Source: Novosphingobium mathurense (lineage in GTDB: Bacteria; Pseudomonadota; Alphaproteobacteria; Sphingomonadales; Sphingomonadaceae). From it: a stretch of 64,000 bases of DNA. This document shows positions 16,125-26,353 of the stretch, piece after piece. The translations under genes were made by a program, and so were the position numbers. Position 1 is the first letter of the stretch, and each line of letters starts with the position of its first letter. The notes under the pieces were generated by a model, which saw only the letters and a list, made by a program, of their open reading frames with translations, ran no database searches and was not told where the DNA came from. The stretch covers positions 1 to 64,000 of the forward strand of contig NZ_FVZE01000002.1 in assembly GCF_900168325.1 (NCBI RefSeq), written 5' to 3'.

Positions 16125-16652
16125 ATGTCTTACGCAGGCACGGCCACTCTGACGATCAGCGAACTGCGGGAGTTCGCCAGCTTTTCTGCAAGTGAACAGC
16201 GCTACATCCGGCGCAGCCTCGATGTCGGGCTTGGCCGCCAGGACGCCTTCAAGCTCTGGGCGCGCGACGCCGACGAGTTCAGCTCGATCCGCCGCCAGTA
16301 CGTCGCTTACCAGGACCTCAAGGCCCTGCGCGCGATGCGCCCGGACGACAGCCGGTTCGAGGATCTGGAAACTTTCATGGGCAAGCTCGTGCGCATGTCG
16401 GCCTTCGACCTGGCCCAGGAACGCATCACCACGTTCTCGGCCTATCGCTTTCTTTACGAGCGCCTGCTCGGCGCCTGGGCCCGGCCCTGGCTGCCCGGCG
16501 CATTCTGCGGTGCGGCCGCCCTGCCGCAGATCCGCCCGGACCGCCGCAAGGTGCTGCTCCACTCGATCAGCGAAGCCGCGGCCACCGCGCCGGGCTGGTC
16601 GGACCGCGAACCCAGCTTCTATCCCGAGTTCATCGAGAAGGAAGCCGCCTGA
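16125..16652 (+). CDS. Hypothetical protein, 175 residues
   Basis: I do not recognise the family. It is soluble and mostly helical, with many Arg and aromatic residues (SASEQRYIRRSLDVGLGRQD, FSAYRFLYERLLGAW). No signal peptide or catalytic motif is seen. A start at 16125 gives MSYAGTATLTISELREF; an upstream ATG at 16071 lies inside AT-rich promoter-like DNA and has no ribosome-binding site. It is monocistronic and converges with the channel gene at 16694. Confidence 0.6.
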   Translation: MSYAGTATLTISELREFASFSASEQRYIRRSLDVGLGRQDAFKLWARDADEFSSIRRQYVAYQDLKALRAMRPDDSRFEDLETFMGKLVRMSAFDLAQERITTFSAYRFLYERLLGAWARPWLPGAFCGAAALPQIRPDRRKVLLHSISEAAATAPGWSDREPSFYPEFIEKEAA

Positions 16653-16693
16653 AGGCCGATAGGGGTGACGCCGTCACCCCCGCCTCGACCTGA

Positions 16694-17740
16694 TCAGTTG
16701 CGCTTGCCGAGCGTCTTGCGGATTTCGTCGCGCCACTCCGGCCCTTCGACTTGCGCCAACAGCGATATGTCGACCGGTTCGCGCAAGACGCTGCCCTGTC
16801 GAAGCGCGATGCCATAATCCTGCCGCCCGAAGGTTCCGGGCAACATTCCCAGTCCCTCATCGTCACCATTGCGCACCATGTAGCGCAGCAGCGGCTCGTC
16901 ATAGACGAACGCGTCGATCTTGCCCGCACTCAGCGCGGCGAGCCCCGATTGCACGTCTGGATAACCGGTGAAGCCGATCCCCTCGCCGGTCAGCCAATCG
17001 TCGGTTGCCGAGCGACGGATCGACCCCACGTTGACCCCGGGCAGGTCGTCCGGACCGGCAACCGCGCCTGAGAGGCGCCCCGCCGTCAGCGAAGAAGCGA
17101 TCATGCCGGTAAAGGTCGAAATGATAAGGATTGCAGCGAACATCCAGACCAGGGCGATGGCCTTTCCGGCCGGTGTGCGCGGCGCCTTGTCACCATAGCC
17201 GACCGTCGTCATCGTCACGGCGGAAAACCAGAAGCCCGATCCGATCCCCTCGGGTCCTTCCGCAAACTCATCGGGATTGTGGCGTCGTTCGACCAGCCAG
17301 AACAGCAACCCCACGATCAGCAGCAAGGCCGACAGCGCCAGCACCGCCTTGAGGAAATCGAGCGTGAAGAAATTGCTCATCAGCGAAAGCCACGTGCGCG
17401 GCGACTTGTGCACGGCGATCCCGAATCCGGTGGGATAGAAGGGGTGTGTGAAATCGACCTTGGCTTCGCGAGCGGACGTAATGGTCAGCGCGCCGACACT
17501 CGCATCGTACCGACCGTCGGCGCCACCATCGATCATCCCGGCAAGGTCGGATTCGACGAAGCGGTAGTCATAGCCGCTTTCGGCGGCGATGCGCCGCCAC
17601 AGGTCGATCGCCAGGCCGCTCCAGTCGCCGTTGGGGTCCTTCATGGCGAAGGGCGGCGCTTCACGGGTGGCGACGATAAGCTGGTCCTGTTCCTGTGCCG
17701 CAGCGACACTTGGCATCAGGGCCACGGCCAGAACGGCCAA
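16694..17740 (-). CDS. Glutamate-receptor-like potassium channel (GluR0 type)
   Basis: A 348-residue fusion of a periplasmic amino-acid-binding domain with a two-helix K+ channel. Order: signal peptide (VLAVALMPSVAAA), first half of the binding lobe (LIVATREAPPFAMKD, with the AIDLWRRIA and DFTHPFYPTGFG segments), first membrane helix (KAVLALSALLLIVGLLFWLV), pore loop with the selectivity filter TVGYGD, second membrane helix (IALVWMFAAILIISTFTGMI), then the second binding half (DLPGVNVGSI, YPDVQSGLAALSAGKIDAFV). That is the GluR0 architecture. The TTG start is tentative; the frame extends a few codons upstream with a GGGGAG behind it. The ligand is unknown. Confidence 0.85.
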   Translation of the reverse strand: MAVLAVALMPSVAAAQEQDQLIVATREAPPFAMKDPNGDWSGLAIDLWRRIAAESGYDYRFVESDLAGMIDGGADGRYDASVGALTITSAREAKVDFTHPFYPTGFGIAVHKSPRTWLSLMSNFFTLDFLKAVLALSALLLIVGLLFWLVERRHNPDEFAEGPEGIGSGFWFSAVTMTTVGYGDKAPRTPAGKAIALVWMFAAILIISTFTGMIASSLTAGRLSGAVAGPDDLPGVNVGSIRRSATDDWLTGEGIGFTGYPDVQSGLAALSAGKIDAFVYDEPLLRYMVRNGDDEGLGMLPGTFGRQDYGIALRQGSVLREPVDISLLAQVEGPEWRDEIRKTLGKRN

Positions 17741-17938
17741 GATAAGTCTGAGAAAGGTGGATGAGCTTTGCGGTCTGCAGGCCAGCGTTCGATCTCCCCT
17801 GTTGCACTCTGGTTAAGCTGCCGAGCGTACAGCCTAACATGAAATGGCCTGCTTCCGCACAACGCCCCGAATTGGCCAAATGACCGCTGAGCCCCAACCC
17901 GCGATGGCTATCCGGCAGGCTTCACCTATATCTGCACC

Positions 17939-19054
17939 ATGACTGACGCCGAAACCGACGCTCCGCCAAAGACTTCGCCCGGATTTCCCACCTTCGGCCT
18001 TGCGCCCTGGTCGATCGCCGTTCCGCTGCTGGCCATTGCCGCCCTCGCGTTGGGCAAGCCGGCCGGCATCGGCGTGACCGTCGCCCTTGCCCTCGTGCTG
18101 GGCGGGGCGATCATGTCGGCGGTCTATCATGCCGAAGCCATCGCCCATCGCGTGGGTGAGCCGTTCGGCACCCTGATCCTGGCCTTTGCGGTTACCGTGA
18201 TCGAGACTTCTCTGATCGTCTCGATCATGTTGAGCGAGGGCGCGGGGGCGCAGTCGCTGGCACGCGACACGGTGATCGCCGCCATGATGATCACGATCAA
18301 CGGCATCGTCGGCGTGTGCCTGCTGATGGGCGGCCGACGCCACCACGAGCAGGGCTTTACCCAATCGGGTGTCAATCACGGCCTTGCCATGGTCGCGACG
18401 CTGTCGATCCTGACCCTGGTCCTGCCCAATTTCACGACGAGCGAGCCCGGCCCCTTCTACAATGCCAAGCAGCTTGCCTTCGTCGCGGCGATATCGCTGA
18501 TTCTCTACGCCACATTCGTCGTCGCGCAGACCATCCGGCACCGCGACCACTTTCTTTTCGACGATCCCGAAGGCGTCGACCACCATGCGGAAGTACCGCG
18601 CAACAAGGCCCTGGCCGCCGGTGTCCTTCTGCCGCTGGCGCTGATCGGCGTGGTCATGCTCGCCAAGGCGCTATCGCCCTCGATCGAGGCCGGGGTCTCG
18701 GCCATCGGCGCGCCGCACGCGATGGTCGGCATCATCATCGCCGCGCTTGTCCTTGCCCCTGAAAGCTTCGCGGCCATCAGCGCGGCCAAGGCGAACCGCG
18801 TCCAGACGAGCCTCAACCTCGCGATCGGGTCGGCCCTGGCGACCATCGGCCTGACGATCCCGGCCGTCGCCCTGACCTCGCTCGGCATGGGACTCGATCT
18901 CGAACTGGGTCTGTCGATGAAGTCGATCGTGCTGCTCGGGCTCACACTGCTCGTGGCGACGCTGACGTTGAGCACGGGCCGCACCACCATGGTGCAGGGC
19001 GTGGTCCACCTCGTGATCTTCGCGACCTACCTGTTCATCACGCTGGTGCCGTGA
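17939..19054 (+). CDS. chaA: Ca2+/H+ (cation/proton) antiporter, ChaA type
   Basis: A 371-residue membrane protein of the CaCA superfamily with about 11 helices. Two inverted alpha repeats are visible: HRVGEPFGTLILAFAVTVIE (repeat 1, with the conserved Glu in VIET) and LVLAPESFAAISAAKANRVQ (repeat 2, with its Glu). Between them lies an acidic/His cytoplasmic loop (FDDPEGVDHH). It exports Ca2+, Na+ or K+ in exchange for protons. It is divergent from the channel gene. Confidence 0.9.
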   Translation: MTDAETDAPPKTSPGFPTFGLAPWSIAVPLLAIAALALGKPAGIGVTVALALVLGGAIMSAVYHAEAIAHRVGEPFGTLILAFAVTVIETSLIVSIMLSEGAGAQSLARDTVIAAMMITINGIVGVCLLMGGRRHHEQGFTQSGVNHGLAMVATLSILTLVLPNFTTSEPGPFYNAKQLAFVAAISLILYATFVVAQTIRHRDHFLFDDPEGVDHHAEVPRNKALAAGVLLPLALIGVVMLAKALSPSIEAGVSAIGAPHAMVGIIIAALVLAPESFAAISAAKANRVQTSLNLAIGSALATIGLTIPAVALTSLGMGLDLELGLSMKSIVLLGLTLLVATLTLSTGRTTMVQGVVHLVIFATYLFITLVP

Positions 19055-19079
19055 TCAGCGGCCCCCGTCCGGCCCGGTC

Positions 19080-20894
19080 TCAGTTGCGATAGAGAACGTC
19101 GATCCGGTCGCCGTAAGCTTCGCGCACCTTGTGGCGGCGGATCTTGAGGCTGGGTGTCATCATCTCGTTCTCGATCGAGAAGGGCTCGTCGGCGAAGACG
19201 AACTGGCGAACCTTCTCGATGACCGAGAGTTCGGCATTGACCCGGTCGATGGCCCCGCGGATCGCGTTGCGAAACACCGGCAGGTCCTGCAGGGCCCTGA
19301 TGTCGAAGGGAATATCGTTCAGGCGGCTCCACTCCAGCGCCCAGTCCGCGTCAGGCACGATCAGCGCGACGACGTAGGGCCGCCGGTCGCCGCTGACCAT
19401 GGCCTGCGCGATCTCCGGCTGCAGGGTCAGCATCGATTCGACCTTCTGGGGCGAGATGTTGTCGCCCTTGTCGTTGACGATCATGTCCTTCTTTCGGTCG
19501 GTGATCTTGATCCGACCGGCATCGTCGAAATGGCCGATGTCACCGGTATGCAGCCAGCCGTCGATCAGGACGTTCGCCGAGGCCGCCTCGTTCTGCCAGT
19601 AACCGCGCATGACCAGTTCGCCGCGGGTCAGGATCTCGCCGTCCTCGGCAATCCGGACCTCGACCCCGCGCAGGGGCGGGCCCACGGTGTCCATCGCCAG
19701 CCCCGCGGCGGGGCGGTTGCAGCTGATCACCGGGCCGGCCTCGGTCTGGCCATAACCCTGCAGCAGCGTCAGGCCCATCGCATCGAAGAACACTCCGATT
19801 TCGGGATTGAGCGGAGCGCCGCCGGAAACCAGCGCCTTGATCCGCCCGCCGAAGCGCGCCCGGATCTTGGGCCGCAGGGTATGTTCGAGCAGCAGGTCCA
19901 GCGGATAGTCGGTCAGGCGCCGTTGCCCGGCCGCCTTGCGAGCCCCGACGCCGAGCGCCAGATGCATCAGCCGCGCGGGCAGGGCGCCCTGCTTTTCCAC
20001 CTGCTTCATGATCCGCGTGCGCAGGACTTCGAAAAGCCGCGGCACGACGACCATGATCGTCGGGCGCACTTCCTCGATATTGGACGCCAGCTTGTCGAGC
20101 CCCTCGGCGTAGTAGATCTGTCCGCCCAGACCGATCGGAAAGAACTGGCCGCCGGTATGTTCGTAGGCGTGGCTGAGCGGGAGGAAGGACAGGAAGGTCT
20201 CTCCGGCATCCCAGCCGAAATCGTCGCGGATGATTTCCGCCGCGCCGGCGATGTTGGTCAGCAACATGCCGTGATGCTGGCGCACCCCGCGCGGCGCGCC
20301 ACCGGTTCCGCTGGTGTAGATGATGCAAGCCAGGTCCTGCCGGGTGACATCCACCAGCCGCGCCTCCACCTCGGCGCGGGCGGCCACCGGATCGCCGGTC
20401 AGGAGCGCGGCCCATTCGTGCGTATCGTAGACGCCGCCCTGCATCCCCGGAACCCGCTCCATGCCCACGACATGGCGGCACAGGTCGGTCTGGACGATGG
20501 CCGGCAAGAGCTGGCGGGACAGCTTCTCGGTCGAGACGATCGCCGCCCGTGCACCCGAATTTTCCAGGATGTGGATGTGGTCGCGCACGGTGTTGGTCGT
20601 GTAGGTCGGCACGGTGACGCACCCGGCAGCCATGATGCCGAGATCGGCGATGCACCATTCGGGCCGGTTCTCCGAGACGATGACCACGCGGTCGCCCGCC
20701 TTGAGCCCCATCTGCCGCAGCGACTGCGCGATCAGGCAGACCTTGCGCGCAACTTGCGCCCAACTGAGCGAAACCCATTCCCCGTCGCGCTTGGTCCAGA
20801 GCATCGGGGCGTCGCCCAGGCCATCCGCACGCGCCAGGAACAGTGAAACGATGTTCGTACTCTTGTCGAAATCGGCAAGATCCATGTGTGGCAT
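19080..20894 (-). CDS. Long-chain acyl-CoA ligase (AMP-forming), FadD15-like
   Basis: A 604-residue ANL-superfamily ligase that activates fatty acids to acyl-CoA through an acyl-adenylate. Motifs: the phosphate-binding loop YTSGTGGAPRGV near residue 195, LPLSHAYEHTGGQF, GYGQTEAGPVISCNRP (adenine site), HTGDIGHFDDAGRIKITDRK (A8 hinge) and the catalytic C-terminal region ending with ITPSLKIRRHKVREAY-like residues. In the P-loop the usual TTG is TGG. No membrane helix is seen, so it is cytosolic or peripheral. It converges with chaA. Confidence 0.9.
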   Translation of the reverse strand: MPHMDLADFDKSTNIVSLFLARADGLGDAPMLWTKRDGEWVSLSWAQVARKVCLIAQSLRQMGLKAGDRVVIVSENRPEWCIADLGIMAAGCVTVPTYTTNTVRDHIHILENSGARAAIVSTEKLSRQLLPAIVQTDLCRHVVGMERVPGMQGGVYDTHEWAALLTGDPVAARAEVEARLVDVTRQDLACIIYTSGTGGAPRGVRQHHGMLLTNIAGAAEIIRDDFGWDAGETFLSFLPLSHAYEHTGGQFFPIGLGGQIYYAEGLDKLASNIEEVRPTIMVVVPRLFEVLRTRIMKQVEKQGALPARLMHLALGVGARKAAGQRRLTDYPLDLLLEHTLRPKIRARFGGRIKALVSGGAPLNPEIGVFFDAMGLTLLQGYGQTEAGPVISCNRPAAGLAMDTVGPPLRGVEVRIAEDGEILTRGELVMRGYWQNEAASANVLIDGWLHTGDIGHFDDAGRIKITDRKKDMIVNDKGDNISPQKVESMLTLQPEIAQAMVSGDRRPYVVALIVPDADWALEWSRLNDIPFDIRALQDLPVFRNAIRGAIDRVNAELSVIEKVRQFVFADEPFSIENEMMTPSLKIRRHKVREAYGDRIDVLYRN

Positions 20895-21058
20895 CCGCTC
20901 CGGTATAACTCGTCAGGTGCCGGTCTAGGCGGGCAGGCGAGGACCGGCAAGGCTCGCCTTCACGCTGTCAAAACCCCCGAGATCGCTGCAGGTTCGCCAG
21001 CCGGCGACCCGGCAGGGAGTGCCCGCCGCGAAAGGAGCGGAAAGCCCGGTCGTCCGGG

Positions 21059-22114
21059 TTACGTGGTTCCTACGGCCTCGGCGACGGTCGCGAACCCGTC
21101 GCGCTTCATCAGCCGCTCCAGCCCCTTGCAGATCGCCTTGGCGATACCCGGACCTTCGTAGACCATCGCGCTGTAGAGCTGCACGAGGCTGGCCCCGGCG
21201 CGAATGCGCGCCCAGGCATCCTCGGCCGTGGCAATCCCACCGACGCCGACCAGCGGCATCGCCCCGCCTGTCGCCTTGCGGAAGTCGCGCAGGCGCTGCT
21301 GGGCCAGGTCACGCAGCGGCGCGCCAGACAGGCCGCCGCTTTCCCCGGCATGAGGAGAGGAGAGGGGAGGCCGGGAGATCGTGGTGTTCGAAACGATCAG
21401 TGCGCCGAGCTTGCGGTCGATGGCAATGCGCGCGATCGCATCGATGTCGGCCGGTTCCAGATCCGGCGCGACCTTGAGGAAGATCGGCGGCCCGTCGGCA
21501 CCGCAAACCGCGCCACGCGCCTCGATCACGGAATCGAGCAGACCGGTGAGGGCCGATTCGTCCTGCAGCGCACGCAGGCCCGGGGTGTTCGGGCTGGAAA
21601 TGTTGACGGCAAGGTAGCTGGCGAGCGGCGCCATCAGCCGGGCCATCGTTGCATAGTCGGCCACGCGGTCGACCGAATCCTTGTTCGCGCCGATATTGAT
21701 GCCGACGACTCCGGGCCTGCCGAGCCGCGCTTCGAGCCGTTCGACCGCCGCCTGGGCGCCGCCATTGTTGAATCCCATGCGATTGATCACCGCGCGGTCC
21801 TCGACCAGGCGGAAAAGACGCGGTTTGGGATTGCCGCTTTGCGGCAAAGGCGTGATCGAGCCGACTTCGGCAAATCCGAAGCCGAGGCCGAGCAGGGCGT
21901 CGGGAACTTCGCCGTCCTTGTCGAAGCCGGCAGCCATGCCGACCGGATTGGCAAATTCGATCCCTGCGACTCGCGTGGCGAGGCCGGCTGCAAAGCCGGG
22001 CGCCTTTCTGGCCGGTGCATGCTTCAGGGCCTTGAGCGCAAGGCCATGGGCCTTTTCGGCATCGATTCGGAACAGGGCGGGACGAACAAGAGTGTAAATC
22101 ACGGGGCTCCGCAT
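21059..22114 (-). CDS. pyrD: Dihydroorotate dehydrogenase (quinone), class 2
   Basis: A 351-residue FMN enzyme of the inner membrane that oxidises dihydroorotate to orotate with ubiquinone, the fourth step of pyrimidine synthesis. An N-terminal helix (MRSPVIYTLVRPALFRIDAE) provides the quinone tunnel typical of class 2. Signatures: GMAAGFDKDGEVPDALLGLG, FAEVGSITPLPQSGNPKPRL, RMGFNNGG, NISSPNTPGLR with the catalytic Ser, and LVGVGGIATAEDAWARI. The start at 22114 was chosen to give this N-terminus; the frame stays open upstream across the small-RNA locus without protein character. Confidence 0.95.
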   Translation of the reverse strand: MRSPVIYTLVRPALFRIDAEKAHGLALKALKHAPARKAPGFAAGLATRVAGIEFANPVGMAAGFDKDGEVPDALLGLGFGFAEVGSITPLPQSGNPKPRLFRLVEDRAVINRMGFNNGGAQAAVERLEARLGRPGVVGINIGANKDSVDRVADYATMARLMAPLASYLAVNISSPNTPGLRALQDESALTGLLDSVIEARGAVCGADGPPIFLKVAPDLEPADIDAIARIAIDRKLGALIVSNTTISRPPLSSPHAGESGGLSGAPLRDLAQQRLRDFRKATGGAMPLVGVGGIATAEDAWARIRAGASLVQLYSAMVYEGPGIAKAICKGLERLMKRDGFATVAEAVGTT

Positions 22115-22212
22115 AAGCTTGGAAGGGAACGATCTCAAACGCTTCTTTTCCGCAAGACAGCATGAAAAATCGATTGTTGTCTGCAACCTGTTAGGCGCTC
22201 GTGTCGCAATTC

Positions 22213-22338
22213 TACAATAAATTAGCGCGGTCGCAGCATACATGAGACCTGCGACCCGAAGGGCTCGTAGCGGGATGCGCACGAGTTCTTTATTACCTAA
22301 AGGCGGTTTCCTGTCTCGACGGGAAACCGCCTTTTTTT
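22213..22338 (+). ncRNA. Candidate structured small RNA upstream of the suf operon
   Basis: A -10-like TACAAT (22213-22218) precedes three consecutive hairpins. Hairpin 1 is GGTCGCAG (22229-22236) with CTGCGACC (22249-22256). Hairpin 2 is CTCGT (22264-22268) with ACGAG (22281-22285) plus an inner GCG/CGC. Hairpin 3 is a 13-bp stem, 22299-22311 with 22322-22334, followed by a seven-T run ending at 22338: a textbook terminator. The expected transcript is about 110-115 nt from about 22225. No protein frame fits, and no plus-strand gene precedes it, so the terminator would have nothing else to serve. Confidence 0.6.
22299..22338 (+). terminator. Strong rho-independent terminator of the candidate small RNA
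   Basis: AAAGGCGGTTTCC (22299-22311) pairs with GGAAACCGCCTTT (22322-22334) around a 10-nt loop and runs into seven T (22332-22338). It is oriented for plus-strand transcripts. Confidence 0.9.
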
Positions 22339-22428
22339 CGTCCTGCTTCCCGAATGCCGTTGCGCCGCATGGCCGCGGATCCCGGAAACCCGGGCGCACG
22401 AGCTGTCACAATCGACCATTGAAACTCA

Positions 22429-22487
22429 CCGGACCCTGCACTAGGTAAAATTGGAAAGATTTACTCCGATTTGAATTCAGGGTCCGG
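22429..22487. promoter_or_regulatory. Large dyad before the Rrf2/suf operon, likely operator
   Basis: A perfect 10-bp inverted repeat, CCGGACCCTG (22429-22438) and CAGGGTCCGG (22478-22487), flanks an AT-rich 39-bp spacer. The spacer holds a smaller dyad, GGTAAA...TTTAC. It ends 12 bp before the Rrf2 start codon. It is probably the promoter/operator where the Fe-S regulator controls its own operon. Confidence 0.5.
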
Positions 22488-22499
22488 AACACAACAAGA

Positions 22500-22906
22500 A
22501 TGCGCCTTTCGAGCATGGCAGATTACGCCGTCGTCATCATGTCCGCTGCAGCGCGGCATTGTGGCGGTGCGCGCGTGTCGGCCGGCCAACTTGCCGAGGA
22601 AACCGGGCTTCCCGGACCCACGGTACAGAAGCTCGTTAGCAAACTCACCGGCGCGGGGCTCATGCGGAGCTCGCGCGGCGTCGGCGGGGGACTGAAGCTG
22701 GCAAGACCGCCGGCGGCGATCTCCATTGCCGACATCGTCGAGGCAGTCGAAGGGCCGATCGCGCTCACCGCCTGTCTCGAACAAGGAAAACACGACTGTA
22801 CGCTGGAGGGGACCTGCAACATGCAACCGCACTGGCCGCAAGTGAATGCGGCCTTGCGCGGAGCACTGGCGCAGGTTTCGCTGGTCCAGCTCGTCGAGGA
22901 AGTGGA

Positions 22907-22910
<4 letters not shown>
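22500..22910 (+). CDS. Rrf2 family Fe-S-sensing regulator of the suf operon
   Basis: A 136-residue Rrf2/IscR-type regulator. The N-terminal winged helix is [20 protein letters not shown] followed by [20 protein letters not shown] and the wing [11 protein letters not shown]. Three Cys in [15 protein letters not shown] are placed as cluster ligands. This matches the SUF-associated regulator subfamily, expected to repress suf when clusters are sufficient. Its stop overlaps the sufB start (ATGA), so regulator and machinery are made together. The dyad at 22429-22487 is the likely autoregulatory site. Confidence 0.92.
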
Positions 22911-24396
<1,486 letters not shown>

Positions 24397-24397
<1 letters not shown>

Positions 24398-24873
24398 TGA
24401 CCGAACGCAAGACTCTGGGCGTCAGCCGTTCCGCCACCGCGTCGAAACCCGATGTCAGCACCTTCAACGTCACCGGTGCCCGTCTCGAACGGCTCAAGGA
24501 ACGCGCCCGCGATCAGCGCCGCAATCCCACCGAGGCGCAGCAGGCACTCTGGGCCGAGCTTTCCGGCTCGAAGCTGGGCGGCGTCAAGTTCACCCGCCAG
24601 GCCGTCGTCGGTTCGACAGTCGTCGATTTCGCCTGCCCGTCACGCTGGATCGTCATTTCGATCTCCACGGCCGACGCCAACCCGGAAGTCGAGACGCTGC
24701 AGGACAGGAAGCTGTCCGATGTCGGCATCCGGGTCCTGCGCTTTACCGAGGAAGCCGTGCTCGACGACCGCGAAAGCGTGATGAAAACCATCGTCTCTGA
24801 AACCAACAAGCCGTTCGACAAGCGCAGCGCGCGCAGCCAGTTCGCTCCCAGGATGGAGAGCGCCGAAGGATGA
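24397..24873 (+). CDS. DUF559-type protein with degenerate nuclease site, inside the suf operon
   Basis: A 158-residue protein of the DUF559/Vsr-like endonuclease fold. The recognisable core is RRNPTEAQQALWAELSGSKL, GGVKFTRQAVVGSTVVDFAC and GIRVLRFTEEAVLDDRESVM. In typical members the strand after DFAC carries a catalytic Glu in an ELDG..H motif; here it reads RWIVISISTADANPE, with the Glu, Asp-Gly and His missing. The enzyme is therefore probably inactive as a nuclease. It is embedded between sufB and sufC with 1- and 4-nt overlaps, so it is produced with the SUF machinery; its role there is unknown. Cysteines are scarce, so cluster binding is unlikely. Confidence 0.8.
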
Positions 24874-25619
24874 CAATGCTCAAGATCGATAATCTCCAGG
24901 CCACCGTCGCAGACAAGCCGATCCTCAAGGGCCTCTCGCTCGAAATCAATCCGGGCGAGATTCATGCCATCATGGGCCCCAACGGCGCCGGCAAGTCGAC
25001 CCTGGGCTACACGCTGGGCGGCCGTCCCGGTTACGAAGTGACCGGCGGCTCGGTGACTTTCGACGGACAGGACCTGTTCGAGCTGGAACCCCACGAACGC
25101 GCAGCGGCCGGCCTGTTCCTCGGCTTCCAGTACCCGGTCGAGATTCCGGGCGTTTCCTTCGTCCAGTTCCTGCGCGAGGCGGCCAATGCCCAGCGCAAGG
25201 GCAGGGGCGAAGAGCCGCTGTCGGGCGGCGAGTTCCTCAAGCTGGCCAAGGAAAAGGCCGGATTGCTGCGCCTCGACATGGACATGCTCAAGCGCCCGGT
25301 GAACGTCGGCTTCTCCGGCGGTGAGAAGAAGCGCGCCGAAATGGTCCAGATGGGTATTCTCGACCCCAAGCTGGCGATCCTCGACGAGACCGACTCCGGC
25401 CTCGACATCGACGCACTGCGCGTCTGCGGCGAAGGCATCAACGCGATCATGCGCGCACCCGACAAGGCGGTGCTGCTGATTACCCACTACCAGCGCCTGC
25501 TCGACTACGTGAAGCCGGACTTCGTCCACGTCCTCGCCAATGGCCGCATCGTCAAGTCGGGCGGTCCCGAACTGGCCCATCAGCTTGAGGCCGAGGGCTA
25601 CGAAGCGGTGGCTGCATGA
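24870..25619 (+). CDS. sufC: SUF ABC-type ATPase SufC
   Basis: A 249-residue ABC ATPase that powers conformational changes of SufB/SufD. Walker A is MGPNGAGKST (about 33-42), the signature is NVGFSGGEKKRAEMVQMG, Walker B is LAILDETDSGLDIDAL, and the switch His is in LLITHYQR. It overlaps the DUF559 gene by 4 nt at its start (an alternative ATG lies 6 nt later) and sufD by 4 nt at its end. Confidence 0.97.
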   Translation: MTMLKIDNLQATVADKPILKGLSLEINPGEIHAIMGPNGAGKSTLGYTLGGRPGYEVTGGSVTFDGQDLFELEPHERAAAGLFLGFQYPVEIPGVSFVQFLREAANAQRKGRGEEPLSGGEFLKLAKEKAGLLRLDMDMLKRPVNVGFSGGEKKRAEMVQMGILDPKLAILDETDSGLDIDALRVCGEGINAIMRAPDKAVLLITHYQRLLDYVKPDFVHVLANGRIVKSGGPELAHQLEAEGYEAVAA

Positions 25620-26353
25620 CTCTCGCCGCGACTCTTCCCACCCGGAAGGACGAGGCCTTCCGTTATGCCGACTTCGACGCACTGGCCGGCGTCTGGCCGA
25701 TCGCGCGCGAGGAAATCGTCGTTGCGGCCGGACAGGAAGATTCGCGCCAGATCGTCGAGCTGGGCGAGGCCGCGGTTGCGCGCCACCTGGCGATTCGCGT
25801 CGAGAAGGGCGCGAAGCTCGACTTGCGCATCCTGACCGCCGGCCCCGCCTACGGCCGCATTGCCGTCGACGTGGAACTGGCCGAAGGCGCGGACTTCCTG
25901 CTCGGCGCGGCGCAGCTCGCAACGGGTAGCGAAACGCTCGAGATCGTCACCGAAGTGACCCACTGCGAGCAGAATGCGACGTCCATGCAGGTGATCCGCT
26001 CGGCGCTCGCCGGGCATTCGACCGGCACTTATCTCGGCCGCATCGCCGTGGCGCGCGGCGCAGATGGCACCGATGCCGAGCAATCGGTCCGCGCCATGCT
26101 GATCGACCGCACCGCGACGGCCAATGCCCGACCCGAGCTGGAAATCTATGCCGATGACGTGAAGGCGGCACACGGTTGCGCGGTCGGCGAACTCGACGCG
26201 CAGGGCCTGTTCTACCTGGCTTCGCGCGGGCTTACCCCACCGCAAGCCAAGCGACTGATGTTGCAGGCTTTTGTTGCCGAAGCCTTCATCGGCGCGCCGA
26301 ACGAGGAAGCGCTCAGCGAAGCGGCCCTGGCCCGGCTGGAGTCGATCCTGTGA
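25616..26353 (+). CDS. sufD: Fe-S cluster assembly protein SufD
   Basis: A 245-residue, short SufD (E. coli is about 420), as usual in alphaproteobacteria. The beta-helix core is represented by LDLRILTAGPAYGRIAVDVE, EVTHCEQNATSMQVIRSALA and AEQSVRAMLIDRTATANARP, with the C-terminal signature VKAAHGCAVGELDAQGLFYL then ASRGLTPPQAKRLM. It forms SufBC2D with its neighbours and is coupled to sufC and sufS by 4-nt overlaps. Confidence 0.95.
   Translation: MTLAATLPTRKDEAFRYADFDALAGVWPIAREEIVVAAGQEDSRQIVELGEAAVARHLAIRVEKGAKLDLRILTAGPAYGRIAVDVELAEGADFLLGAAQLATGSETLEIVTEVTHCEQNATSMQVIRSALAGHSTGTYLGRIAVARGADGTDAEQSVRAMLIDRTATANARPELEIYADDVKAAHGCAVGELDAQGLFYLASRGLTPPQAKRLMLQAFVAEAFIGAPNEEALSEAALARLESIL

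Noticed and set aside
19131..20846. 571-codon plus-strand frame opposite the acyl-CoA ligase
   Set aside because: Antisense shadow of a gene with clear ANL motifs.
22115..22399. N-terminal extension of PyrD
   Set aside because: The frame stays open but runs through the small-RNA hairpins and lacks similarity to class 2 PyrD N-termini.
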